From Burkholderiaceae bacterium (lineage in GTDB: Bacteria > Pseudomonadota > Gammaproteobacteria > Burkholderiales > Burkholderiaceae_C), in assembly GCA_031276435.1 (NCBI GenBank), contig JAISNB010000224.1:1-6078 (forward strand): DNA of 6,078 bases, in the 5' to 3' direction. Each line of letters begins with the position of its first letter. Positions within the stretch are counted from its first letter, which is position 1. The notes below the pieces were generated by a model that saw only the letters and a list, made by a program, of their open reading frames with translations, was not told the origin of the DNA and made no database searches. This document shows positions 1-5,458 of the stretch, piece by piece. The translations under genes and the position numbers were made by a program.

Positions 1-2082
1 GGACTCAATCTTGCCCAATCCGATGCCGTCAACCATTTACACGGCCCGTGCCTGGTTCTGGCGGGTGCGGGTTCGGGCAAAACGCGCGTCATCACGCACA
101 AAATCGCGCGCCTCATTCAAACCGGCGTGCCGCCCGCGCGCATTGCCGCCATCACTTTCACCAACAAGGCCGCCAGCGAAATGCGCGAGCGCGCCCGTCA
201 ACTGATCGGCAAAGCCGCCAGCGAAGTGCTGATTTGCACTTTCCACGCGCTGGGGGTGCGCATCTTGCGCGAGGACGGCGTGGCCCTTGGCATCAAGCCA
301 CGCTTTTCCATTCTGGACAGCGACGACGCGCTTTCTTTGCTCAAGGACGTGGCGCCCACCACCGACGCACAACTGGCACGCCAATGGCAATGGGTCATCA
401 GCCGCTGGAAAAACGCGGGCCTGGGCGCCGACGCCGCACAGGCGCAAGCGGCATCGGCCAGCGAGCGCGAAGCCGCGCAAATCATGCAACGCTATCAAGA
501 ACGCCTGAACGCCTGCCAGAGCGTGGACTTTGACGACCTCATCGGCCTGCCACTGCGGCTGCTGCACAACCAGAGCGACATCGCGCGCAAATGGCAGCAA
601 AAAATCGCCTACTTCCTCGTCGATGAATACCAGGACACCAACGCCGCGCAGTACGCGCTCATGAAGGCACTGGTTGGCGCGCCCGGCCACTTCACCGCCG
701 TGGGCGACGACGACCAAAGCATCTACGGCTGGCGCGGCGCCACACTGGACAACCTGCGCAGCCTGCCGCAGGACTTTCCCGGCATCCGGGTCATCAAACT
801 GGAGCAGAACTACCGCTCCACCAGCGCCATCCTGCAAGCGGCCAATAACGTCATCGGCCCCAACCCAAAACTTTTCCCCAAGCGTTTGTATTCAGAACTC
901 GGCCAGGGCGAGCCGGTGCGCATCCTGATCTGCGACAACGAACAGCACGAGGCCGAACGCGCCGTCGCCCGCCTGCAAAGCCTGCGCGCCGAATCCGCGC
1001 ACAAGCAGTGGCGCGACTTTGCCATCCTCTACCGCGCCAACCACCTGGCAAAACCATTCGAGCAGGCACTGCGCCGCGCGCAAATCCCCTACAAAGTCTC
1101 GGGCGGGCAAAGCTTTTTCGACCGTGCCGAAATCAAGGACCTCTGCGCCTGGCTGCGCCTGTGTGTCAACGAAAACGACGATGCCGCCTTCTTGCGCGCC
1201 ATCACCACGCCCAAACGCGGCATTGGCCAGCAAACCCTCAGCCAGCTTGCCAGCTTTGCCGCCAACGCCCGCCTTTCGCTCTTTGGCGCACTCTTTGCGG
1301 GCAGCCTGCAAGCGGCCCTCTCGGCCCGCGCCGTGGCCCTGCTGCACGACTTTGGCCGCCAGATCGATGCCCTGCACAACCGCGCCCGCCACACCACTGG
1401 CGCCGCCGCCGTGCGCGCCCTGCTTGACGCATGGCTGCAAGACATCGGCTACGAGCGCCACCTGCGCGACGCCGAAAGCAGCGCGCCGCTGGCCGCCGCG
1501 CGCTGGAACAACGTGCTGGAATTTTGCGACTGGATCGCGCAACGCTGCGACGCCGGGCAGCACGAGGCCAGCGACGGCGCCCACCCGCCCGGCCAACCCC
1601 AGACACTGCTGCAAGTGGCGCAAACCATATCGCTCATCACAACGCTTGGCGAGCGCCAGCAGGATCAAAACGTCGTCACACTATCGACCCTGCACGCCGC
1701 CAAGGGACTGGAATGGCCGCACGTCATCCTCACGGGCATCAACGAAGGCGTACTGCCCTTTCGCGCAGACGCGGCCACATCGGCCCGGGACAAACAGGAG
1801 CGCGTCGAAGAAGAGCGCCGCCTCATGTACGTAGGCATCACGCGCGCGCGCCAAACCCTGACCGTCAGTTGGGCGCGCAGGCGCAAACAGGGGCGCGAAT
1901 TCGTCGCCGCGCAACCGAGCCGCTTCATCGCCGAAATGGCGCTGCAGCAAACCCCGGCGCCGCGCGAAGACCCGCGCGAAAAACTCAAGGCCTTGCGCGC
2001 CGAATTTGCCCGCAAGGCGCAAGAGGCCGCCGCGCAAGCCGCGCGGAAAACCGCATCCGAAGAACCGGATGGAAAGAACTGA
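1..2082 (+). CDS. rep: ATP-dependent DNA helicase Rep (5' end cut by window edge)
   Basis: Superfamily 1A 3'-5' DNA helicase of the UvrD/Rep family, which drives forks through protein roadblocks and helps restart replication. 693 residues are visible, counted from the first codon; E. coli Rep has 673, so only a few N-terminal residues are missing. Motifs run in the expected order: Walker A GAGSGKT at 22-28, motif Ia (ITFTNKAA) near 51-58, Walker B VDEYQDT at 207-213, GDDDQSIYGWRGA at 235-247, LEQNYRS at 267-273, LHAAKGLEW at 564-572 and EERRLMYVGITRAR at 604-617. Rep is preferred over UvrD/PcrA because of the GPCLVLAG start, the SGGQSFFDRAEIKDL block and the FxSELG-like YSELGQGE segment, all close to E. 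coli Rep. The C-terminal tail of about 40 residues is rich in Ala, Lys, Arg and Glu; in E. coli the Rep C-terminus contacts DnaB, but the same role here is inference. The stop is TGA at 2080-2082, with a terminator downstream. An internal GTG at 127 is not the start, since Walker A lies before it. Confidence 0.95.
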   Translation, partial: GLNLAQSDAVNHLHGPCLVLAGAGSGKTRVITHKIARLIQTGVPPARIAAITFTNKAASEMRERARQLIGKAASEVLICTFHALGVRILREDGVALGIKPRFSILDSDDALSLLKDVAPTTDAQLARQWQWVISRWKNAGLGADAAQAQAASASEREAAQIMQRYQERLNACQSVDFDDLIGLPLRLLHNQSDIARKWQQKIAYFLVDEYQDTNAAQYALMKALVGAPGHFTAVGDDDQSIYGWRGATLDNLRSLPQDFPGIRVIKLEQNYRSTSAILQAANNVIGPNPKLFPKRLYSELGQGEPVRILICDNEQHEAERAVARLQSLRAESAHKQWRDFAILYRANHLAKPFEQALRRAQIPYKVSGGQSFFDRAEIKDLCAWLRLCVNENDDAAFLRAITTPKRGIGQQTLSQLASFAANARLSLFGALFAGSLQAALSARAVALLHDFGRQIDALHNRARHTTGAAAVRALLDAWLQDIGYERHLRDAESSAPLAAARWNNVLEFCDWIAQRCDAGQHEASDGAHPPGQPQTLLQVAQTISLITTLGERQQDQNVVTLSTLHAAKGLEWPHVILTGINEGVLPFRADAATSARDKQERVEEERRLMYVGITRARQTLTVSWARRRKQGREFVAAQPSRFIAEMALQQTPAPREDPREKLKALRAEFARKAQEAAAQAARKTASEEPDGKN

Positions 2083-2116
2083 CGCTGGCGTTTGCGCGCG
2101 CCAACTTCTCAATAAC

Positions 2117-2165
2117 AAAGCCTTGAAAATCGGCTCGCACCAGAAGGCTTTGCCATCCGCAAAGC
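2117..2165 (+). repeat. Overlapping inverted repeats after rep
   Basis: AAAGCCTT at 2117-2124 is perfectly complementary to AAGGCTTT at 2144-2151 (19-base loop). GCTTTGC at 2147-2153 also pairs with GCAAAGC at 2159-2165 (5-base loop). The two pairings share 2147-2151, so they exclude each other. They lie just before the main rep terminator and may form part of the rep mRNA 3' end. Any switching role is inference. Confidence 0.5.
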
Positions 2166-2168
2166 AGC

Positions 2169-2196
2169 AAAAAACCATGCCCCGGCATGGCTTTTT
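2169..2196 (+). terminator. Intrinsic terminator of rep
   Basis: The stem CCATGC (2175-2180) and GCATGG (2185-2190) closes a CCCG loop and is followed by C and five T (2192-2196). Six A (2169-2174) precede the stem and extend the pairing with the T run, which would also allow weak function in the opposite direction. It lies 86 bases after the rep stop codon, as expected for an intrinsic terminator. Confidence 0.8.
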
Positions 2197-2264
2197 CGCA
2201 CACAAGCTGTGGGCCACAACCACCGCCCGCGCGGCAACAAGCCTTGTCCGGCTTTGCCAGGCAC

Positions 2265-2300
2265 GGTGGCCGTCCCGCCACCTTGCGCCGCGCCGCAAGG
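2265..2300 (+). repeat. Two abutting GC-rich stem-loops
   Basis: GGTGGC (2265-2270) pairs with GCCACC (2277-2282) around a 6-base loop. CCTTGCG (2281-2287) pairs with CGCAAGG (2294-2300) around CCGCGC. The stems share two bases, so only one can be complete at a time. A small palindrome ACAAGCCTTGT lies just upstream at 2237-2247. No T run follows either stem, so these are not ordinary intrinsic terminators. They could be a leader structure, a REP-like element or chance in GC-rich DNA. Confidence 0.4.
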
Positions 2301-2340
2301 CGCGCGCTATCGGCTCCGATTCGGGTGGATGCCGCCCCAT

Positions 2341-2346
2341 TAGAAT
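2341..2346 (+). promoter_or_regulatory. Possible -10 box for the DUF3460-scpA unit
   Basis: TAGAAT matches the sigma-70 consensus TATAAT at five of six positions and stands in an AT-richer pocket (ATTAGAATTG) within very GC-rich DNA. It would give a leader of roughly 80 bases before the DUF3460 ATG. No good -35 hexamer is seen at a 16-18 base spacing, so the call is tentative. A local promoter is plausible because the rep terminator lies upstream. Confidence 0.35.
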
Positions 2347-2431
2347 TGCGTTTCACGCGCGGCGCGGCTTGCCCGCCCGCCAGGTTTGCGCCGCCAAGTC
2401 AGCCGACCGCCTTCAACCGCAGCAAAGTCGT

Positions 2432-2653
2432 ATGTCCATTGCCAATTTTTTCCAGCGCCCGCATTACACGTCGGAAGCCACCGATTTTCTCTCCCGGCTC
2501 AAGCGCGACAAGCCGCATCTCGATGATCAGCAGACCCGGGGCCGCGCCTTGTTGTGGGACAAACCCATCGACCGCGACTTGCAGGCCGGCTTCCAGGCCG
2601 CGCGGGTGCCGCAAAAGGCTTACGTTTATCAGACCGCGCCAGATGCAGATTGA
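2432..2653 (+). CDS. DUF3460 family small protein
   Basis: A 73-residue, charged, soluble-looking protein with no signal peptide or membrane segment. It matches the family pattern I recall for DUF3460: an N-terminal FFQRPHYTSEATDFL segment (residues 6-20), then LKRDKPHL (22-29), then the strongly typical GRALLWDKPIDRDLQAGF block (about 36-53), and a C-terminal KAYVYQT (about 62-68). The function is unknown. Members occur in betaproteobacteria, commonly near scpA, as here. The ATG at 2432 is chosen because the family core starts a few residues later, although the frame stays open upstream; there is no clear Shine-Dalgarno sequence (the preceding bases are GCAAAGTCGT). The stop is TGA at 2651-2653. 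It lies 147 bases before scpA on the same strand and in the same frame, separated by in-frame stops, so it is not part of a broken scpA. Confidence 0.85.
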   Translation: MSIANFFQRPHYTSEATDFLSRLKRDKPHLDDQQTRGRALLWDKPIDRDLQAGFQAARVPQKAYVYQTAPDAD

Positions 2654-2731
2654 TTGGCCAGCGGACGCGCTCAGGCAACCCCGGCCAGGCGGCTGTGTGG
2701 CTGTGCCGCTGCTGGTTGATTCAGGCGCGGG

Positions 2732-2767
2732 AAACGCACATGCTTTTGTCCGCATGGCTTTGCGTTT
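2732..2767 (+). other. Stem-loop between DUF3460 gene and scpA
   Basis: The outer arms AAACGCA (2732-2738) and TGCGTTT (2761-2767) are perfectly complementary. Directly inside, CATGC (2739-2743) pairs with GCATG (2752-2756) around an 8-base loop, leaving a 4-base bulge (GCTT) on the 3' side. This gives 12 base pairs in 36 bases, ending 33 bases before the scpA ATG. The bases after it (GCC) are not a T run, so it is not a classical terminator. It could be an RNA processing or stability element, an attenuator, or an operator. All three roles are inference. Confidence 0.5.
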
Positions 2768-2800
2768 GCCCGTCGCCAACAACCCGGACACACGCCCATA

Positions 2801-3676
2801 ATGAGCGATCAGCCTGCCGCCACCCATTCCGGTTTGCTGCTGGAGCGGCAGGCGCCAGAGCGCGCTACCGACGCGCTGCCGGAGGTGGTGGATCATGTGG
2901 CCGCCGTGGCGCATTTGTATGGCGAGCCGCTGTTTCAGTTGCCGCAGGATTTGTACATTCCGCCAGATGCGCTGGAGGTGTTTCTGGAGGCTTTTGAAGG
3001 GCCGCTGGATTTGCTGCTGTACCTGATCCGCAAGCAGAATTTCAATATTCTGGACATTCCCATGGCGGCGGTGACGCGCCAGTACCTGAGTTATGTGGAA
3101 GAGATTCGCGCGCGCAATCTGGAGTTGGCGGCCGAGTACCTGCTGATGGCGGCCATGCTGATCGAGATCAAGAGCCGCATGCTGCTGCCGCCCAGGAAAA
3201 CGGCGGAGGGCGAAGAGGCTGAGGACCCGCGCGCTGAACTGGTGCGCCGCCTGCTTGAGTACGAGCAGATCAAGCTGGCGTCGGCCCGGCTGGCTGATTT
3301 GCCGCAGTACGGGCGCGATTTTTTGAAGGCGCAGGTGTACGTCGAGCAGGCGCTGGCGCCGCGGTTTCCGGATGTGGAGTTGTCTGAAATCCAGCAAGCC
3401 TGGCAGGATATTCTGCGCCGCGCCAGGCTGGTGCAGCACCACAAGATTCGCCGCGAGGAGCTGAGCGTGCGCGAGCACATGAGTCTGGTGCTCAAGCGCT
3501 TGCAGGGCCGCCGCTTTGCCACGTTCGAGGAGTTGTTCGATGCGGACAAGGGCGTGCCCGTGCTGGTGGTCACCCTGATTGCCTTGCTGGAACTGGCCAA
3601 GGAGACACTGGTGGAAGTTACCCAGGCCGAGGCTTACGCGCCCATTTACGTGCGGCTGGCTTTTACGCCAACCTGA
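2801..3676 (+). CDS. scpA: Segregation and condensation protein A (kleisin ScpA)
   Basis: Kleisin subunit of the bacterial condensin SMC-ScpA-ScpB. Its N-terminal domain binds the SMC neck and its C-terminal winged helix binds the SMC head, closing a ring around DNA. The 291 residues show the hallmark FEGPLDLLLYLIRKQ (65-79), followed by NFNILDIPMAAVTRQYL (80-96) and AAEYLLMAAMLIEIKSRMLL (110-129). An acidic linker (134-146) and the middle helices that bind ScpB follow, then a C-terminal winged-helix region (about 220-288, TFEELF and VVTLIALLELAK). In Bacillus ScpA the FEGPLDL motif lies near the start; here about 64 residues precede it, and the first 30 or so look like low-conservation Ala/Pro-rich sequence. 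The ATG at 2801 has no visible Shine-Dalgarno sequence. An internal GGAGG (2881-2885) precedes an in-frame GTG at 2897 (residue 33), so a shorter form is possible. No smc or scpB lies in the window. It converges on gpsA. Confidence 0.93.
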   Translation: MSDQPAATHSGLLLERQAPERATDALPEVVDHVAAVAHLYGEPLFQLPQDLYIPPDALEVFLEAFEGPLDLLLYLIRKQNFNILDIPMAAVTRQYLSYVEEIRARNLELAAEYLLMAAMLIEIKSRMLLPPRKTAEGEEAEDPRAELVRRLLEYEQIKLASARLADLPQYGRDFLKAQVYVEQALAPRFPDVELSEIQQAWQDILRRARLVQHHKIRREELSVREHMSLVLKRLQGRRFATFEELFDADKGVPVLVVTLIALLELAKETLVEVTQAEAYAPIYVRLAFTPT

Positions 3677-3713
3677 TTTGTCGGCCACCACCCCACAGCG
3701 CGGCAGCGCCACC

Positions 3714-3740
3714 ACCGCCAGCGCGCGCGTTGCGGTTTTT
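3714..3740 (+). terminator. Probable intrinsic terminator of scpA
   Basis: ACCGC (3714-3718) pairs with GCGGT (3732-3736), enclosing a GC-rich imperfect inner region, and the T run 3736-3740 follows directly. It begins 38 bases after the scpA stop and its T run reaches the first base of the gpsA stop codon on the other strand. The outer stem is short and the inner pairing imperfect, so the strength is uncertain. No matching T run serves gpsA in the opposite direction here. Confidence 0.45.
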
Positions 3741-4771
3741 CAGCGCAGTTCTGTTTTTGGCTCGCGCTCCATCAGCGCGGTGAGCGCGTCTGCCGGGGTG
3801 ATTTGGCCGTCGAGCACGGCCACCACGCATTCGGTGACGGGCATTTCCACGCCCACGTGCCGGGCGCGCTGCAACACGGTGCGGGCGCTGTAGACGCCTT
3901 CGGCCACGTGGCCGAGCGATTGCACCGCGTGCGCCAGCATTTTGCCGGCGGCCAGTTGCAGGCCGATCTGGCGGTTGCGGCTCAGATCGCCCGTGGCGGT
4001 GAGCACCAGATCGCCCACGCCCGACAGGCCCATGAATGTTTCCGCGCGTGCCCCCAGGGCCAGCCCGAGCCGCGTCATTTCAGCCAGGCCCCGGGTAATG
4101 AGCGCGGCGCGCGCGTTCAGCCCCAGGCGCATGCCGTCGGCCAGGCCAGCGGCAATGGCCAGCACGTTTTTCACGGCACCGCCCACTTCCACGCCGATGA
4201 TGTCGTCGTTGGCGTACACACGCAGGTTGCCGCCATGAAAGGCGGTCACCAGCGCGTCGCGCACGGTGGCGTGGCCACTGGCGGCCACCAGCGCGGCTGG
4301 CTGGCCGCGCGCCACTTCTTGCGCAAAGCTGGGGCCGCTGAGGACGCCCGCCCGCAATGGGCGCGCCACCTGGTTCTGCACCTCGTGCGGCAGCAGGCCA
4401 AACGCGGCGGCGGCAGCAGCGGTGTTGGCGGCGGCCGGTTGCGCTTGCTCGAAACCCTTGCACAGCCACGCCACAGGAGGGCGCGCGGCGTGCAATGCCG
4501 TCAAGGTGGCGCGCAAACCGGCCATGGGCATGGCGGCAATCAGCAAATCGGTGGTGTTGGCGCTGGCGGCCAGTTCAGGCAAGGCGCCGCCGTGCACCCG
4601 CAGCGCGGTCGGCAGCGCAATGCCCGGCAGATAGCGCGCGTTTTCATGCGCTTGCGCCATTTGCGCGGCCTGCGCGACGTCGCGCGCCCACAGCGTGACT
4701 TGATGCTCGCGCGCCGCGTGCACGGCCAACGCCGTACCCCACGCGCCCGCGCCAAAAACGATGACTTTCAC
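3740..4771 (-). CDS. gpsA: Glycerol-3-phosphate dehydrogenase [NAD(P)+] GpsA
   Basis: Soluble enzyme that reduces dihydroxyacetone phosphate to sn-glycerol 3-phosphate, the backbone precursor of phospholipids. From the GTG at 4771 it has 343 residues, close to the 339 of E. coli GpsA. The Rossmann fold opens at once with VKVIVFGAGAWGTALA (GxGxxG at 7-12). Further family marks are WLCKGFE (102-108, conserved Lys105), LSGPSFA (144-150), VGGAVKNVLAIAAG (196-209, catalytic Lys201), GVGDL (251-255) and DLSRNRQIG (262-270, substrate-binding Arg/Asn). The GTG start is preferred because the family begins two or three residues before the glycine motif and an AGGCGG sequence lies 7 bases upstream. The alternative in-frame ATG at 4879 would add 36 Arg/Ala-rich residues and overlap the end of secB. 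It follows secB by 67 bases and is probably cotranscribed with it. The stop is at 3742-3740. Confidence 0.94.
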   Translation of the reverse strand: MKVIVFGAGAWGTALAVHAAREHQVTLWARDVAQAAQMAQAHENARYLPGIALPTALRVHGGALPELAASANTTDLLIAAMPMAGLRATLTALHAARPPVAWLCKGFEQAQPAAANTAAAAAAFGLLPHEVQNQVARPLRAGVLSGPSFAQEVARGQPAALVAASGHATVRDALVTAFHGGNLRVYANDDIIGVEVGGAVKNVLAIAAGLADGMRLGLNARAALITRGLAEMTRLGLALGARAETFMGLSGVGDLVLTATGDLSRNRQIGLQLAAGKMLAHAVQSLGHVAEGVYSARTVLQRARHVGVEMPVTECVVAVLDGQITPADALTALMEREPKTELR

Positions 4772-4778
4772 GCGGATA

Positions 4779-4784
4779 CCGCCT
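4779..4784 (-). promoter_or_regulatory. Ribosome binding site that supports the gpsA GTG start
   Basis: On the - strand AGGCGG (4784 down to 4779) precedes the GTG at 4771 by 7 bases, a normal spacing. It is an imperfect Shine-Dalgarno match, but it is the best one near the point where the conserved GpsA N-terminus begins, so it favours GTG over the ATG at 4879. Confidence 0.5.
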
Positions 4785-4807
4785 GCCGGTGCGTGGGTGG
4801 TGTTTGG

Positions 4808-4821
4808 CTGGTCTGGACCAG
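4808..4821. repeat. Small inverted repeat in the secB-gpsA gap
   Basis: CTGGTC (4808-4813) and GACCAG (4816-4821) are perfect complements separated by only TG, so a real hairpin would open to a 4-base loop with a 5-base-pair stem. No T run follows on either strand. It is probably a minor mRNA structure or chance. Confidence 0.3.
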
Positions 4822-4838
4822 GGCGCTTTGCGGCGGCC

Positions 4839-5333
4839 TTATTGCGTTGTGACCGGCGGCTGCGGCTCGCCGCCGCCATTGCCCGCGCCCGCGCTTTGGG
4901 CCTGGGCCTGCTGCGCTTTTTGTTGCTGCTCGTACATCGACTGGAAGTTGATTTCCACCAGATGCACGGGCGGGAAACCAGCGCGCTGGATCACATCGGC
5001 CACGTTGCCGCGCAGGTACGGATAGACCACTTGCGGACAGGCGATGCCCAGGATTGGCCCCATTTGTTCTTGCGGCACGTTGCGGATTTCAAAAATGCCA
5101 GCCTCGCGGCATTCGCACAGGAACACCGTGCGATCCTTGATCTTGCTGGTCACCGTTGCGGTGATGGACACTTCGTATGCGCCTTCGCCAATGGTGTCGA
5201 CGTTGACACCCAGACTGATTTCCACCGACGGCTGATCTTTTTCCAGCAGGATGGCCGGTGAGTTGGGTTGCTCCAGGGACGCTTCTTTCAAATACACGCG
5301 CTGGATGTTGAACACGGGACTCTGATCGGCCAT
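4839..5333 (-). CDS. secB: Protein-export chaperone SecB
   Basis: Cytosolic tetrameric chaperone that keeps exported preproteins unfolded and hands them to SecA at the SecYEG translocon. The 164 residues compare with 155 in E. coli. Conserved parts include FNIQRVYLKEASLEQPNSP (8-26), the beta-strand core YEVSITATV (53-61), FLCECREAGIFEI (71-83) and QEQMGPILGIACPQVVYPYL (88-107), then the hydrophobic helix segment GFPPVHLVEINFQSMYEQQ (119-137). The last 27 residues (138-164) form a Gln/Ala/Gly/Pro-rich tail that looks disordered; in E. coli the C-terminal end of SecB helps bind SecA, and this tail is unlike it. The ATG at 5333 fits the family start; the Shine-Dalgarno sequence is weak (AGCGAG about 7 bases upstream). 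A strong terminator ends only about 19 bases upstream. gpsA follows after 67 bases, an order I recall as common in Burkholderiales. Confidence 0.95.
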   Translation of the reverse strand: MADQSPVFNIQRVYLKEASLEQPNSPAILLEKDQPSVEISLGVNVDTIGEGAYEVSITATVTSKIKDRTVFLCECREAGIFEIRNVPQEQMGPILGIACPQVVYPYLRGNVADVIQRAGFPPVHLVEINFQSMYEQQQKAQQAQAQSAGAGNGGGEPQPPVTTQ

Positions 5334-5352
5334 GGAAATGCTCGCTTTGATG

Positions 5353-5391
5353 AAAAAAAGAAAAAACCGGACGGCCCGCGCGGGCCACCCG
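5353..5391 (-). terminator. Strong intrinsic terminator between grxC and secB
   Basis: On the - strand CGGGTGGCCC (5391-5382) pairs over 10 positions (two of them G-U) with GGGCCGTCCG (5377-5368) around a GCGC loop. After one G come six T, a C and seven T (5366-5353). It lies about 68 bases after the grxC stop and is the best terminator in the window. Its T run ends only 19 bases before the secB ATG, so it is either the end of the rhodanese-grxC transcript or an attenuator in the secB leader. On the + strand the same place reads as an A-rich run before the stem and would not terminate. Confidence 0.85.
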
Positions 5392-5405
5392 CCTGTGAGG
5401 GGGGG

Positions 5406-5414
5406 ATTATGTCA
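5406..5414 (-). promoter_or_regulatory. Possible extended -10 promoter for secB
   Basis: The - strand reads TGACATAAT (5414 down to 5406). This is a TGn extended -10 element followed by CATAAT, five of six matches to TATAAT. No good -35 hexamer is seen, but extended -10 promoters can do without one. Transcription would start near 5399-5396, upstream of the terminator hairpin, so the secB leader would contain that hairpin. The role is inferred from sequence only. Confidence 0.4.
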
Positions 5415-5458
5415 GCACCGGCGCGCGCGCCGCCACTGCTGCCGCGCTGGCCGCGTGC

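Larger units (their letters stand above)
2083..2431. other. 349-base intergenic region, structured, no credible gene
   Basis: This gap separates rep from the DUF3460 gene. The first part carries nested inverted repeats and an intrinsic terminator (to 2196). The middle (about 2237-2300) carries several short GC-rich stem-loops, and the right part has a possible -10 box at 2341-2346. Open frames cross it on both strands, but their translations are Arg/Ala/Pro-rich, have no recognisable motif and overlap neighbouring genes, so I do not call them. The sequence GGCTTTGCC occurs twice (2146-2154 and 2250-2258). I see no tRNA, no insertion-sequence ends and no DnaA-box cluster. Confidence 0.7.

Noticed and set aside
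37..837. Long open frame on the - strand inside rep (266 codons)
   Set aside because: It is antisense to the conserved helicase motifs, and its composition is that expected of a shadow frame in GC-rich DNA, with no recognisable domain.
892..1668. Long open frame on the - strand inside rep (258 codons)
   Set aside because: A shadow of rep on the opposite strand; Gly/Ala/Val-rich with no family motif.
1985..2356. Open frame on the - strand crossing the rep-DUF3460 gap
   Set aside because: The translation is Arg/Ala/Cys-rich with no motif, half of it lies over the rep 3' end, and it runs through the terminator hairpin.
2083..2431. Replication origin at the strand-bias switch
   Set aside because: No cluster of DnaA boxes (TTATCCACA-like), no AT-rich unwinding region, and no dnaA, dnaN or gidA nearby.
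2716..2744. Possible promoter before scpA (TTGATT at 2716-2721, then CATGCT at 2739-2744)
   Set aside because: The -35 part is fair, but the -10 part matches only three of six positions and lies inside the stem-loop; not supportable as a promoter.
2399..3715. 438-codon open frame on the - strand
   Set aside because: It covers scpA and the DUF3460 gene in antisense. The His/Gln/Leu/Arg-rich translation is typical of a mirrored frame, and both + strand genes are recognisable families.
3803..4852. 349-codon open frame on the + strand
   Set aside because: Antisense to gpsA, whose catalytic and nucleotide-binding motifs are all present; its His/Gly/Gln-rich translation has no motif.
4772..4879. 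Longer gpsA starting at the ATG at 4879
   Set aside because: It would add 36 Arg/Ala/Pro-rich residues ahead of the normal GpsA start and overlap the secB coding end. The GTG at 4771 has a better ribosome site.
5420..5431. GGCGCGCGCGCC palindrome as a protein-binding operator
   Set aside because: Alternating GC runs are common by chance at this base composition, and nothing nearby suggests a regulator.
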